Source: Candidatus Fimimorpha excrementavium | GTDB taxonomy: Bacteria > Bacillota > Clostridia > Lachnospirales > Lachnospiraceae | Assembly: GCA_018710785.1 (NCBI GenBank) | Contig: DVJD01000001.1 | Span: 1-36,519, forward strand | Length of the DNA: 36,519 nt | Reading direction: 5' to 3' | Shown: positions 27,534 through 36,519 of the stretch, one piece after another | Position numbering within the stretch: position 1 is the stretch's first letter | How the letters are laid out: the number at the start of each line of letters is the position of its first letter | The notes under the pieces: generated by a model | What the model saw: only the letters and a program-made list of their open reading frames with translations | The model's database searches: none | What the model was told of the DNA's origin: nothing | Program-made: the position numbers and the translations under genes

Positions 27534-30467
27534 ATGGATTTAAAACGGATACCAGAGTATCAGCTGGAAGAAGAACGGATTTTGAAAGAGATGAATTCCA
27601 AGGCATATCGGCTTCGCCATAAAAAGAGTGGAGCCCGTGTCTTTTTGCTGGAAAATGATGACAACAATAAGGTGTTTACCATAGCATTCCGCACGCCGCC
27701 GGGGGACAGCACGGGAACGCCGCATATTCTGGAACACAGTGTACTGTGCGGATCGGACAAGTATCCGTCAAAGGATCCGTTTGTGGAACTGGTAAAGGGA
27801 TCGCTGAATACGTTTTTGAATGCCATGACGTATCCGGATAAAACCATGTATCCGGTGGCCAGCTGCAATGATAAGGATTTCCAGAATCTCATGTCTGTCT
27901 ATATGGATGCAGTTTTTCACCCGAATATCTATAAAAATGAAAAACTCTTCCGCCAGGAAGGCTGGCACTATGAACTGGAAAGTGAAGATGCGGATCTGAT
28001 TTACAACGGCGTGGTTTACAATGAAATGAAGGGAGCCTTTTCTTCTCCGGAAGAGGTGATGGGGCGCTATAACAAACAGCTGCTGTTTCCCCATACGCCG
28101 TATGCGTTCGAATCCGGCGGGGATCCGGAGGTGATACCGGAGTTAAGCTATGAAGATTTCCTGGCATTCCATAAGAAATATTATCACCCGTCCAACAGCT
28201 ATATCTATCTGTATGGGGATATGAATATGGAAGAAAAACTGATCTGGATGGACAGAGAATATCTGGGAAAGTATGACGCCATCGAAGTGGATTCGGCCAT
28301 CCCCCTGGAACCGGCCTTCGACCGCATGCGGGAAGATACCATCTTTTACGGCATCACGGACAGCGAATCCGAAGAAGAGGGCGCCTATCTGTCCTGGAGC
28401 AAAGTGGCAGGTTCGGAGCTGGACCCTAAGAAATATCTGGCCTTTCAGGTTTTGGAGTATGTGCTTTTGAATGCGCCCGGGGCGCCGGTGAAGAAGGCGC
28501 TTCTGGATGCCGGAATCGGAAAAGATATTTTCGGCGGATACGACGGAGAACTGCTGCAGCCAACCTTTACCATCGCGGCCAAGAGCGCGAAACCGGAGCA
28601 GAAAGAGGAATTTGCAGCCCTGATACAGAAGGTGCTTCGGGAACAGGCAGAGAACGGACTGAATAAAAATTCCCTGCTGGCCGGACTGAACAACTGTGAA
28701 TTCCGCTGCCGGGAAGCCGATTACGGCCGTTTCCCAAAGGGGCTGATGTATGGTCTGCAGGCGTTTGAAAGCTGGATCTACGATGATACGGCGCCGATGA
28801 TTCATTTGGCTTATGACGAGACCTTTGCTTTCCTGCGGGAAGCGGTGAACACCGGATATTTTGAGGAACTGATTCGGGAGGATCTTCTTTCCAACCAGCA
28901 CGGCGTGCTGTTGACTGTGCTGCCCAAAAAGGGCTATCTGAAAGAAATGGAAGAGAGGACAGCAAAAAAGCTGGCGGAGTTCAAAGCCTCCCTGACGCCG
29001 GACCAAATCAAAGAACTGGTCAGACAGACAAAGGAATTGAAAGAATTTCAGGATACGCCCTCCACAGAGGAAGAACTGGAAGCGATCCCCATGCTGAATG
29101 TGTCCGATATTAAGAAGGAGGCAGAACCCATCATCAATGAGGAGCGAAACGTCCATGGGACAGCCGTGCTGTTTCACCCGGTTTTCACAGGAGAGATCGG
29201 TTATCTGGAAGCCGTATTTCGTGCCGATGCAGTGGAGATGGAGGATCTGCCGTATCTGTCTCTCTTAAAATCCATGCTGGGATTTGTGGATACAGACAAG
29301 CATACCTATCAGGAGCTGTCCGATGAAATCAATATCCATACCGGCGGGATCGGCTCCTCGCTGTCTCACTATACCCATATTCAGGATACCGGACATCCGT
29401 TTACCGTCTTTTCCATACAGGGGAAAGCGCTGTATCAGAAGCTGGGAGATATGATTCGCCTTATGACGGAAATTTTAAGAGAATCCAATCTGGAGGACGA
29501 TAAGCGTCTGGCCGAGATCGTGGGACAGCTTCGTTCCCGGGCACAGATGCGGCTGATTTCCGGCGGCCATTCGGCAGCGGTCAACCGCTGTATTTCCTAT
29601 TTTGAACCGGAGGCCTACCTGGGCGAGCTGACGGGAGGAATCGGATTTTATCATTTCCTGGAAGAACTGGATCAGAATTTTGAGCAGAGGAAGGATGAGA
29701 TGAAAGCCCGCCTGAAAAAAGTGATGGGCCAGGTATTCACCCGCGAAAATCTCATGTTCAGCTATACGGCGGATGAGGGCGGCTACGAAGCCATTCTTCC
29801 CCATCTGAAAACACTGATGGATGCGCTGCCCCATGGGGAAACGAAGAAGGCAGAACGCCGGTATCCGAACGAACGGAAAAATGAAGGATTCCAGACCTCT
29901 TCCCAGGTACAGTATGTGGCGAGATGCGGAAACTTTAAAGAGGGAGGCCACGCGTATACCGGAGCCATGCGTATCCTTCAGGTGATCATGAACTACGATT
30001 ACCTCTGGATTCAGCTGCGCGTCAAAGGAGGCGCCTACGGATGCATGAGCGGGCTTTCCAGAGACGGAGAGGGATATTTTGTCTCCTACCGGGATCCGAA
30101 TCTGCGCCGGACCAATGAAGTGTATGATAAGATTCCGGAATATCTGCGCACATTTACCGTGAGTGACCGGGACATGACCAAATATATCATCGGAACCATC
30201 AGCGATATGGATACCCCGCTGACGCCCAGCGGGAAAGGAACGCGGGGGCTGAATGCATGGCTCTCCGGCGTCACCTATGAGATGCTGCAGCGGGAGAGGG
30301 ATGAAGTGCTGCAGGCAGACCAGGAAGCCATCCGCCAGCTGGCAGGCCCGGTGGAAGAGATTCTGAAGCAGAATTATCTGTGCGTGGTCGGAAATGAGCG
30401 GAAGATTGCGGAAGATGCGGATTTGTTTGGGGAAGTGGTGCAGTTGTTTCATAATGGAGAGAAGTAG
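27534..30467 (+). CDS. M16C zinc metalloprotease (presequence protease-like)
   Basis: This is a large zinc protease of 977 aa, of the M16C (PreP/CymA) type, in which four domains form a closed chamber that degrades oligopeptides. The inverted zinc motif HILEH is at residues 64-68 (H64, H68 ligands, E67 base), and E164 in NEMKGAF is the distal ligand. The C-terminal half carries the M16C-associated domain and an RVKGGAYGC block that completes the active site. It has no signal peptide, so it works in the cytoplasm. The ATG at 27534 has GGAGG 7 bases upstream, and it follows trhP by 40 bases. Role by family: removal of medium-sized peptides. Confidence 0.95.
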   Translation: MDLKRIPEYQLEEERILKEMNSKAYRLRHKKSGARVFLLENDDNNKVFTIAFRTPPGDSTGTPHILEHSVLCGSDKYPSKDPFVELVKGSLNTFLNAMTYPDKTMYPVASCNDKDFQNLMSVYMDAVFHPNIYKNEKLFRQEGWHYELESEDADLIYNGVVYNEMKGAFSSPEEVMGRYNKQLLFPHTPYAFESGGDPEVIPELSYEDFLAFHKKYYHPSNSYIYLYGDMNMEEKLIWMDREYLGKYDAIEVDSAIPLEPAFDRMREDTIFYGITDSESEEEGAYLSWSKVAGSELDPKKYLAFQVLEYVLLNAPGAPVKKALLDAGIGKDIFGGYDGELLQPTFTIAAKSAKPEQKEEFAALIQKVLREQAENGLNKNSLLAGLNNCEFRCREADYGRFPKGLMYGLQAFESWIYDDTAPMIHLAYDETFAFLREAVNTGYFEELIREDLLSNQHGVLLTVLPKKGYLKEMEERTAKKLAEFKASLTPDQIKELVRQTKELKEFQDTPSTEEELEAIPMLNVSDIKKEAEPIINEERNVHGTAVLFHPVFTGEIGYLEAVFRADAVEMEDLPYLSLLKSMLGFVDTDKHTYQELSDEINIHTGGIGSSLSHYTHIQDTGHPFTVFSIQGKALYQKLGDMIRLMTEILRESNLEDDKRLAEIVGQLRSRAQMRLISGGHSAAVNRCISYFEPEAYLGELTGGIGFYHFLEELDQNFEQRKDEMKARLKKVMGQVFTRENLMFSYTADEGGYEAILPHLKTLMDALPHGETKKAERRYPNERKNEGFQTSSQVQYVARCGNFKEGGHAYTGAMRILQVIMNYDYLWIQLRVKGGAYGCMSGLSRDGEGYFVSYRDPNLRRTNEVYDKIPEYLRTFTVSDRDMTKYIIGTISDMDTPLTPSGKGTRGLNAWLSGVTYEMLQRERDEVLQADQEAIRQLAGPVEEILKQNYLCVVGNERKIAEDADLFGEVVQLFHNGEK

Positions 30468-30537
30468 GAGAATGGCATAAAGGTTGGACCTGTGAGGGTT
30501 CCGAAGAAATGGATGATGTGGTTATGAGAGGTTGGAG

Positions 30538-30567
30538 TTTACAAGGTTTTGAGAGTTTTGGGATTAT
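30538..30567 (+). promoter_or_regulatory. possible promoter of era-recO
   Basis: TTTACA at 30538-30543 (5 of 6), an 18-base spacer and GATTAT at 30562-30567 (4 of 6), in the gap between the protease and era. Weak, but nothing better is visible. Confidence 0.35.
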
Positions 30568-30604
30568 CTATTGGGGAAAGAAAGGATAAGGAGTGGAGAC
30601 GGAG

Positions 30605-31507
30605 ATGAATACGGAGAAGACGAAGTCTGGTTTTGTGACGCTGATCGGGCGGCCGAATGTGGGGAAGTCCACGCTGATGAATCATCTGATCGGACAGAAG
30701 ATTGCGATCACATCCAATAAACCGCAGACGACCAGGAACCGGATTCAGACGGTTTATACGGATGAGCGGGGACAGATTGTTTTCCTGGATACGCCGGGGA
30801 TTCATAAGGCGAAAAATAAGCTGGGAGAATATATGGTGCATGTGGCAAACCAGACGCTGGGGGAAGTGGATGTGATTCTCTGGCTGGTGGAGCCGACGAC
30901 GTATATCGGAGCCGGGGAGCAGGAAATCATCCGGAAGCTGAAGATGACAAAGACGCCGGTGATTCTGATTATCAATAAGGTGGATACGGTGAAGAAAGAA
31001 GAGGTGGCAGCGGCCATCAAAGCGTATCAAAATCAGTGCCCTTTTGCCGCGGTGATTCCGGTGTCGGCCCTTCGAAACATCAATGTGGATGCCATACTGG
31101 ATGAGATTTTCCGTTATCTTCCCTACGGTCCCATGTATTATGATGAGGATACGGTGACGGATCAGCCCATGCGCCAGATCGTGGCGGAGATGATCCGGGA
31201 AAAGGCGCTGCGCTGTCTGAGCGATGAGATTCCCCATGGAATCGCGGTCACCATTGAGAAAATGAAGGAACGTCCCAATGGGCTTGTGGATATTGAAGCA
31301 TCCATTGTCTGTGAGAGGGATTCTCATAAGGGAATCATCATAGGAAAAAACGGGGTTATGTTAAAAAAGATCGGCAGCGCCGCCCGTTTTGAGATTGAGC
31401 GGATGATGGAACAGCAGATTAATTTGAAGCTTTGGGTCAAGGTGAGAAAGGATTGGAGAGATAGTGATACCTTCATTAAGAACTATGGGTATCACGATGA
31501 TGTATGA
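30605..31507 (+). CDS. era: GTPase Era
   Basis: Era is an essential GTPase that binds the 3' end of 16S rRNA and checks 30S maturation. It is 300 aa from the ATG at 30605; a GTG at 30593 would add four residues and cannot be ruled out. The G domain shows GRPNVGKS at 15-22, the Era-specific switch NKPQTTRN, DTPG at 62-65 and NKVD. The C-terminal KH domain has the GKNGVMLKKIG loop that grips the rRNA. Its stop overlaps the start of recO by 4 bases, so translation is coupled. Confidence 0.97.
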   Translation: MNTEKTKSGFVTLIGRPNVGKSTLMNHLIGQKIAITSNKPQTTRNRIQTVYTDERGQIVFLDTPGIHKAKNKLGEYMVHVANQTLGEVDVILWLVEPTTYIGAGEQEIIRKLKMTKTPVILIINKVDTVKKEEVAAAIKAYQNQCPFAAVIPVSALRNINVDAILDEIFRYLPYGPMYYDEDTVTDQPMRQIVAEMIREKALRCLSDEIPHGIAVTIEKMKERPNGLVDIEASIVCERDSHKGIIIGKNGVMLKKIGSAARFEIERMMEQQINLKLWVKVRKDWRDSDTFIKNYGYHDDV

Positions 31508-32268
31508 GAGATCTGATTACGGCGTCCGGCATGGTATTATCGGCCATGCCGGTGGGGGAGTATGATAAACGAGTGGTGCTGCTGACGAAGCAGCTGGGGC
31601 GGATCACGGCGTTTGCCCGCGGATCCAGAAGGCAGAACAGCCCTTTGCTTGCCAGCACCCGCCCCTTCACCTTTGGAATCTTTTCCCTGTTTCCGGGGAG
31701 AAGCTCCTATACCCTCCAGAATGCGGAAATCACCGAGTATTTTGAGGAGATGGGCACGGATTTGGAGGCAGTCTCCTATGGGTGCTATTTTGCGGAGGTG
31801 GCAGAATATTATACCAGGGAAAATGTGGATGAGAGTCAGATGCTGAACCTTTTATACGTTTCCCTGAAGGCGCTGCTGAAAGACAGCATTCCCAATCCTT
31901 TGGTGAGAAGAATCTATGAAATGCGTGCCATGGTAATCAATGGAGAATATCCGCAGGTATTTCAGTGCATGAAATGCGGGAAGGAATTGACATCGGGACT
32001 CTATTTGCCAAGGGCAGCCGGAATGACCTGTATGGATTGCGCAGAACAGGCGGGAAATGGTATTTTGGTACATGAAGCAGCGCTGTATGCGCTGCAGTAT
32101 GTGGCCAGCGCACCGCTTCAGAAACTGTACCGGTTTACCCTGAAGCCGGAAGCGTTTTCGGAGATGGAACGGGTTGTAAAATCCGGGGTATCCAGCTTTA
32201 TCGACAAAAATTTTCGTTCTCTTAAGGTTTTGGAGACTTTACAAAATGATAAAAACCCTGTAAAATAA
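31504..32268 (+). CDS. recO: DNA repair protein RecO
   Basis: RecO works with RecR and RecF to load RecA onto SSB-coated single-stranded DNA and anneals complementary strands. The protein is 254 aa. An N-terminal OB fold (residues 1-80; MPVGEYDKRVVLLTKQLGRITAFARGSRR) is followed by a helical domain with a four-cysteine zinc ribbon (CMKCGKELTSG...TCMDC). The ATG at 31504 lies within the ATGA overlap with the end of era. The era-recO pairing is common in bacteria. Confidence 0.95.
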   Translation: MRDLITASGMVLSAMPVGEYDKRVVLLTKQLGRITAFARGSRRQNSPLLASTRPFTFGIFSLFPGRSSYTLQNAEITEYFEEMGTDLEAVSYGCYFAEVAEYYTRENVDESQMLNLLYVSLKALLKDSIPNPLVRRIYEMRAMVINGEYPQVFQCMKCGKELTSGLYLPRAAGMTCMDCAEQAGNGILVHEAALYALQYVASAPLQKLYRFTLKPEAFSEMERVVKSGVSSFIDKNFRSLKVLETLQNDKNPVK

Positions 32269-32346
32269 AGAGAACTATTGACACATCTCTGCCGGAAGTC
32301 ATGCAGCGCATGGGCAGGGAAATCGGTTAAATGGAGGAGAAAAATC

Positions 32347-33012
32347 TTGAAAAAACGTTTGATGACGGTGGTTTTGGCCTGTGTGACAGCGCTGGCGCTG
32401 ACAGCCTGTGGGGATAAAGAATTCAGCCCGGTCAAAGGCGGTCTTTATGTAAACGATGATCATACAGTGAAGAGTTCCTATGTGGAAGATTTCTCAGGGG
32501 ATGGACTGAACCTGGATGAATTAAAGAGCATGGCGCAGGCGGAAATCGAAGCCTATAACCAGGAGAAGGCCGGTTTGAATTACTACTCCGTGGATCAGTT
32601 CAAGGATCAGGAGGGTATGGAGGACACAGTTCTGCCGATCTCGATAGAAAATATTGCCATGGATGAAGAAAATACAAACGAACTGGTTGCGATTCTGGAT
32701 TATGCGACGGCGGCGGACTATGTGGCCTACAATCAGGACGACATCACTTCAGGCGGAGGGACAACTCTGGCCGTGGGAACGGTGGGGGATTCTCCGGTTT
32801 CCATCGAGGGGTCCTTTGTAACGATCCACGGAAAGACGGTGGAATTATCGGAAATCATGGAAGAAAGTGATTATCATGTGGTTTATCTGGATTTTGCCGC
32901 CACAGTGACGGTCAATGGAACCGTGCAGTATATTTCCACCAATGTGAGCTGCCAGACGAGGAATGTGGTGACGACACCAGGCGGTGAAGGCGCATTTATT
33001 ATTTTCAAGTAA
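32347..33012 (+). CDS. predicted lipoprotein of unknown function
   Basis: This is a 221-aa protein with a type II signal peptide: KKR, a hydrophobic stretch and the lipobox LTAC, so it is exported and anchored to the outer face of the membrane at a cysteine near residue 20. The mature part is acidic and mostly beta-strand-like. I recognise no domain. The start is TTG at 32347, 9 bases after GGAGG (32333-32337); an ATG five codons in would cut off the basic n-region. The frame extends upstream, but those residues would wreck the signal peptide. It lies between recO and glyS, 8 to 17 bases before the latter, and is probably co-transcribed with it. Confidence 0.8.
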   Translation: MKKRLMTVVLACVTALALTACGDKEFSPVKGGLYVNDDHTVKSSYVEDFSGDGLNLDELKSMAQAEIEAYNQEKAGLNYYSVDQFKDQEGMEDTVLPISIENIAMDEENTNELVAILDYATAADYVAYNQDDITSGGGTTLAVGTVGDSPVSIEGSFVTIHGKTVELSEIMEESDYHVVYLDFAATVTVNGTVQYISTNVSCQTRNVVTTPGGEGAFIIFK

Positions 33013-33029
33013 GGAAGGATATGGGAATC

Positions 33030-34418
33030 ATGGAAAAGACAATGGAAAAAATCGTAGCTTTGGCAAAGTCCAGAGGATTTGTATATGCCGGATCAGAAAT
33101 TTACGGAGGTCTTGCCAACACATGGGATTACGGCAATCTTGGTGTGGAATTGAAAAATAATGTAAAACAGGCATGGTGGAAAAAATTCATCATGGAGAGT
33201 CCGTATAATGTGGGCGTAGACTGCGCGATTCTCATGAATCCGCAGACGTGGGTGGCTTCCGGCCATCTGGGCAGCTTTTCCGATCCCCTCATGGACTGCC
33301 GAAACTGTCATGAGCGGTTCCGCGCTGATCAGCTGATCGAAGACTACGCAAAAGAAAACGGCATCGTTTTGGAAAAATCGGTGGATGCCTGGACACCGGA
33401 AGAGATGAAGGCATTCATTGATGAGAAGGGAATCTGCTGTCCCACATGCGGAAAGAAGGATTTCACAGATATCCGTCAGTTCAACCTGATGTTTAAGACC
33501 TTCCAGGGAGTCACAGAGGACGCGAAAAATACCATCTATTTAAGACCGGAAACGGCCCAGGGAATCTTTGTGAATTTTAAAAACGTGCAGCGTACATCCA
33601 GAAAGAAGATCCCATTCGGTATCGGTCAGATCGGAAAATCATTCCGAAATGAAATTACGCCGGGGAACTTCACATTCCGTACCCGTGAATTTGAGCAGAT
33701 GGAACTGGAATTCTTCTGCGAGCCTGGAACGGATCTGGAGTGGTTTGCATATTGGAGACAGTTCTGTATTGATTGGCTAAAAAGCTTAGGGATCAAAGAA
33801 GAAGAAATGCGAGCTAGAGATCATTCTCCGGAAGAACTTTGTTTCTATTCCAAGGGAACGACAGATATTGAGTTTTTATTCCCATTCGGATGGGGGGAAC
33901 TGTGGGGGATCGCTGACCGTACGGATTATGATTTAACACAGCACCAGAATACTTCCGGACAGGATATGACATATTTCGATGACGAGAAGAAAGAAAAATA
34001 TATTCCATATGTAATCGAACCGTCGCTGGGGGCGGATCGTGTTACATTGGCATTTTTATGTTCCGCCTATGATGAGGAAGAGCTGGAAGGAGGAGACAAG
34101 AGAACAGTCCTGCATTTCCATCCGGCCATTGCGCCTGTGAAGGTAGGGATCCTGCCGCTCTCCAAAAAGCTTAACGAAGGCGCGGAAAAGGTATATGCAG
34201 AGCTTTCCAAATATTATAACTGTGAATTCGACGACAGAGGAAACATTGGAAAGAGATACAGAAGACAGGATGAAATCGGTACGCCATTCTGCGTAACATA
34301 TGATTTTGATTCGGAGACGGATGGTGCTGTGACGGTCCGTGATCGTGACACCATGGAACAGGAGCGCATCAAGATAGAAGATTTGAAAGCGTATTTGGAT
34401 AAAAAGATGGAATTTTAA
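33030..34418 (+). CDS. glyS: glycyl-tRNA synthetase, dimeric alpha2 type
   Basis: This is a class II synthetase that charges tRNA-Gly. It is 462 aa from the ATG at 33030, which has AAGGAAGG (33011-33018) 11 bases upstream. An in-frame ATG at 33021 is too close to that site. It is the single-chain alpha2 enzyme, not the alpha2beta2 GlyQS form. Motif 1 lies near the N-terminus ([13 protein letters not shown]), motif 2 is FRNEITPGN then [14 protein letters not shown], and motif 3 is [10 protein letters not shown]. An insert has paired cysteines C90/C93 and C137/C140 that look like a zinc site. The C-terminal anticodon-binding domain ends in [12 protein letters not shown] see no T-box leader; the lipoprotein gene fills the upstream space. 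Confidence 0.97.
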   Translation: MEKTMEKIVALAKSRGFVYAGSEIYGGLANTWDYGNLGVELKNNVKQAWWKKFIMESPYNVGVDCAILMNPQTWVASGHLGSFSDPLMDCRNCHERFRADQLIEDYAKENGIVLEKSVDAWTPEEMKAFIDEKGICCPTCGKKDFTDIRQFNLMFKTFQGVTEDAKNTIYLRPETAQGIFVNFKNVQRTSRKKIPFGIGQIGKSFRNEITPGNFTFRTREFEQMELEFFCEPGTDLEWFAYWRQFCIDWLKSLGIKEEEMRARDHSPEELCFYSKGTTDIEFLFPFGWGELWGIADRTDYDLTQHQNTSGQDMTYFDDEKKEKYIPYVIEPSLGADRVTLAFLCSAYDEEELEGGDKRTVLHFHPAIAPVKVGILPLSKKLNEGAEKVYAELSKYYNCEFDDRGNIGKRYRRQDEIGTPFCVTYDFDSETDGAVTVRDRDTMEQERIKIEDLKAYLDKKMEF

Positions 34419-34427
34419 CCGTAACCG

Positions 34428-34458
34428 GGGATGCTGCAACATTTGCGGCATCCCTTTT
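34428..34458 (+). terminator. intrinsic terminator after glyS
   Basis: GGGATGCTGCAA (34428-34439) pairs with TTGCGGCATCCC (34443-34454), 12 pairs with one G-U, a 3-base loop and TTTT after it. Strong. Confidence 0.9.
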
Positions 34459-34512
34459 GACGATATGCAGGACAGATATTTTTTCAATTGAAATAAGAAA
34501 TGGGGAAGTGAA

Positions 34513-35973
34513 ATGAAATGTATCAGATGCGGAAATGAGACATCGAATCGGGATGCCGTCTGTGATGATTGTCGGAACGCAGAGGAGGTATTTCGAAGGA
34601 AGGTTCGTATGGAAAGCGAAGAACACGCAGAAGAAGTTCGTATGGAACAGGAACGCCATCAGGCGATTACTTGGAAAGAAAAGGTAGGACTGGATTCCAA
34701 AAGAGGAAAACTCATGGCGGATATCTTGGTTGTTTCCGGAATAGCTCTGGCAGTCAGCCTTATTTTCTCCTTCCTTTTCTCTTTCCTTTTGGGCCGGGCA
34801 CTGGGAAATCTTTTAGCAGTTACGGGCCTGGAAGGAGCCGATTATATCAACGGATTTGCCATGTTGAAAATGGCTTATCTAAATAATTTAAGTGTTATCA
34901 TCCAGTTTACAGCCATGGGAGTGAGCGGGCAGGCTGCAGCGACGGGAAGCGTCAGCATCCTGATACTGGTTTTGATTCCGTTTTTATCCTTCAAGTTTTC
35001 ATGGGCGATTTTTGTCAAATGGATTCGAAAAGAAGAAATCAGCACCAGAACAATAGCGGCGATGATTTTCGGTATTGTGCTTCTCTATACGTTTGTCTTT
35101 GCCCTTACATCCTTCATACCGGTGTGGTGGTCAAGGGAAGAGACCATGGGACTTCAGTGGGATGCCAGGATGTATTTTACGCTGGCCAGCTCCATCATAG
35201 GAACATTCTGCGTCGTTTTGGCGGCCAATTGTCTGGCCGTAAGGAGAAAAAGTAAGATTCGGGAGGAACAAAAAAAAACACTGCTTTATTGGGATATCGA
35301 GGCCTTTTTGAGGATTGGAGCGGTATATCTTGCGCTGTCTCTGGCAGTGACCCTGGTGGGGATTCTTTTATTTCTCTCCAGATATGCAAAGGATTGGAAG
35401 TCATTTGGCACAGCGATTTGCCTTTTGCCGAACCTGACGGCGGCCGGTGCGGGCGTGATCACAGGCGGCGGATATACAGCTGTGACGCAGGGACAGAAAT
35501 GGAATGCGGTTTCCGCCTATTTTCCAGGAGGCATAGCGGGCATGCTGGCGGCAATGATTTTGGTATTGATGTCAGTTTTGGCGGTGATTGTAATTCAATA
35601 TAGAAGACTGAAAGAAAAGGCGGGAAAAAATTACTATATCCATGTGGGGATCGTGACAGCCATGCTGATTTTTTTGCAGGCTGTGATTTGGAAACTTGGT
35701 TATGTTGGAATCGAAGTGGAAGTTCCTTCCATTATTTACCGTCTGTTTCAGACAGATTTGCCCATGGGAGTCCACATGGGGGCATCCTTCTGGAGAATGA
35801 CGGCAGTTATGATTTTTCTGTCTTTGATCGGGGTGGTCTGTGTAAATCAGATGGAAAAAAGGGAAGAGCTAAAGATCCTTTTTAACACACTGGAGAAATT
35901 TAGGAAAGCGGCAATCGCGGTGGCGGCAGTAGGAATCTTTATCATCATGCTGATTCTGGGATTATTTTTATAG
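34513..35973 (+). CDS. zinc-ribbon polytopic membrane protein, unknown function
   Basis: This 486-aa protein begins with a zinc ribbon (C3, C6, C17, C20), then a charged, helix-forming linker rich in Glu, Arg and His over residues 22-68. After it come about nine to eleven hydrophobic segments (first at about 69-95, last at the very C-terminus). The first 20 residues match the zinc_ribbon_2 style (MKCIRCGNET, VCDDC) found on many Firmicutes membrane proteins, where it tends to be a cytosolic N-terminal head. I recognise no transporter or enzyme signature. ATG at 34513 with GGGGAAG before it. It follows the glyS terminator and precedes the sodium-dependent transporter by 68 bases; a functional link between the two is not shown. 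Confidence 0.78.
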   Translation: MKCIRCGNETSNRDAVCDDCRNAEEVFRRKVRMESEEHAEEVRMEQERHQAITWKEKVGLDSKRGKLMADILVVSGIALAVSLIFSFLFSFLLGRALGNLLAVTGLEGADYINGFAMLKMAYLNNLSVIIQFTAMGVSGQAAATGSVSILILVLIPFLSFKFSWAIFVKWIRKEEISTRTIAAMIFGIVLLYTFVFALTSFIPVWWSREETMGLQWDARMYFTLASSIIGTFCVVLAANCLAVRRKSKIREEQKKTLLYWDIEAFLRIGAVYLALSLAVTLVGILLFLSRYAKDWKSFGTAICLLPNLTAAGAGVITGGGYTAVTQGQKWNAVSAYFPGGIAGMLAAMILVLMSVLAVIVIQYRRLKEKAGKNYYIHVGIVTAMLIFLQAVIWKLGYVGIEVEVPSIIYRLFQTDLPMGVHMGASFWRMTAVMIFLSLIGVVCVNQMEKREELKILFNTLEKFRKAAIAVAAVGIFIIMLILGLFL

Positions 35974-36041
35974 AGGATACGAATACGGTCGAAAAAAGAG
36001 TTCAGACCGATGAGATCAAAAGAAAAAGAGGGAAAGAAATT

Positions 36042-36519
36042 ATGGAGAAAAAAAGAAGCAGTTTTTCCGGTAAAATCGGATTTGTACTGGCTGCTGCCGG
36101 ATCGGCAGTGGGACTTGGAAATATCTGGCGTTTTCCGTATCTGACTGCAGAATACGGCGGGGGAATTTTTTTGTTGATTTATCTGATTTTGGTTGTAACG
36201 TTTGGCTTTGCCCTTATGATCGCTGAGATTGCAATCGGCAGAAAAACCGGAAAGAGTGCCATTGAAGCCTTTTCCGATTTGAATCCCAAATGGGGATTTT
36301 TAGGAAAATTAACGGCCATTGTGCCCATCATCATCTTTCCGTATTACTGTGTGATCGGCGGATGGGTAATCAAATACATGATTGTGTTTATCAGCGGACA
36401 GGTTCAGGCAGCAGCGGAAAGTGATTTTTTCAATAATTTTATTAGTTCAGAGGCGGAACCTCTGGTATGGCTTGCGCTGTTTATCGGGGCCACATTGATT
36501 ATCGTCATCTGGGGCGTAG
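36042..36519 (+). CDS. sodium-dependent transporter, NSS (SNF) family, 3'-truncated
   Basis: This gene runs off the end of the window; 159 codons are visible and no stop occurs in frame. It encodes the start of a neurotransmitter:sodium symporter-type carrier. The first membrane helix carries the unwound substrate/sodium segment GSAVGLGNIWRFPY (residues 20-33), the hallmark of the family (LeuT fold). TM2 (FLLIYLILVVTFGFALMIAEIAIG) and the TM3-TM4 region follow. Bacterial members import amino acids with sodium; the substrate cannot be named from this part. ATG at 36042 with AGAGGGA upstream. The family is normally about 440-500 residues, so about two thirds lies outside. Confidence 0.93.
   Translation, partial: MEKKRSSFSGKIGFVLAAAGSAVGLGNIWRFPYLTAEYGGGIFLLIYLILVVTFGFALMIAEIAIGRKTGKSAIEAFSDLNPKWGFLGKLTAIVPIIIFPYYCVIGGWVIKYMIVFISGQVQAAAESDFFNNFISSEAEPLVWLALFIGATLIIVIWGV

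Noticed and set aside
32269-33029. T-box riboswitch ahead of glyS
   Set aside because: No T-box consensus, and the region is filled by the lipoprotein coding sequence.

Overview
The window is a stretch of chromosome from a low-to-mid GC Gram-positive anaerobe. By inference it is a Lachnospiraceae-type member of the Clostridia. The evidence is the rpoB-rpoC-rpsL-rpsG-fusA-tuf order, strong AGGAGG ribosome binding sites with frequent TTG starts, an IreB-RuvX-DUF1292-RNase J series, a dimeric glycyl-tRNA synthetase, and a small HPr-like protein of a kind I associate with Lachnospiraceae. Genus cannot be fixed from the sequence alone. Almost every gene lies on the + strand. The exceptions are one rRNA-type methyltransferase and the HPr-like gene.

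Layout. 1-7.2 kb: rpoB (5' end cut by the window edge) and rpoC. 7.2-7.6 kb: a gene-free gap with an intrinsic terminator and a perfect-consensus promoter. 7.6-12.3 kb: rpsL, rpsG, fusA (TTG start), then a terminator, a second promoter, and tuf with its own terminator. 12.4-15.2 kb: an isolated GH78 (alpha-L-rhamnosidase family) hydrolase and a YitT-family membrane protein. 15.2-16.3 kb: a convergent SAM methyltransferase with divergent promoters to an SseB-domain gene. 16.3-20.6 kb: SseB-like protein, AEC-family permease, cysteine desulfurase and ThiI. 20.6-21.0 kb: the HPr-like gene on the minus strand, divergent from mtaB. 21.1-27.5 kb: mtaB, ireB, ruvX, DUF1292 gene, RNase J, trmR and trhP. 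27.5-32.3 kb: M16C zinc protease, era and recO (4-nt overlap). 32.3-36.5 kb: a small lipoprotein, glyS with a strong terminator, a zinc-ribbon polytopic membrane protein, and the first 159 codons of a sodium-dependent NSS-family transporter.

How the genes work together. Most of the window serves information processing: transcription (RpoB, RpoC), the decoding centre and elongation (S12, S7, EF-G, EF-Tu), ribosome maturation (Era), RNA decay (RNase J), repair (RecO, RuvX), glycine charging (GlyRS) and tRNA modification. The tRNA modification genes cover three routes: s4U8 by cysteine desulfurase plus ThiI, ms2t6A37 by MtaB, and mo5U34 by TrhP plus TrmR.

I found no mobile element, CRISPR array, defence island, tRNA or rRNA gene. 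I do not see a clearly new multi-gene system. The best leads are the HPr-like protein that lacks the phosphohistidine but keeps the regulatory-serine motif, the GH78 enzyme with an altered acid-residue motif, structured intercistronic regions before rpsG and RNase J, and two conserved-looking envelope proteins of unknown role.
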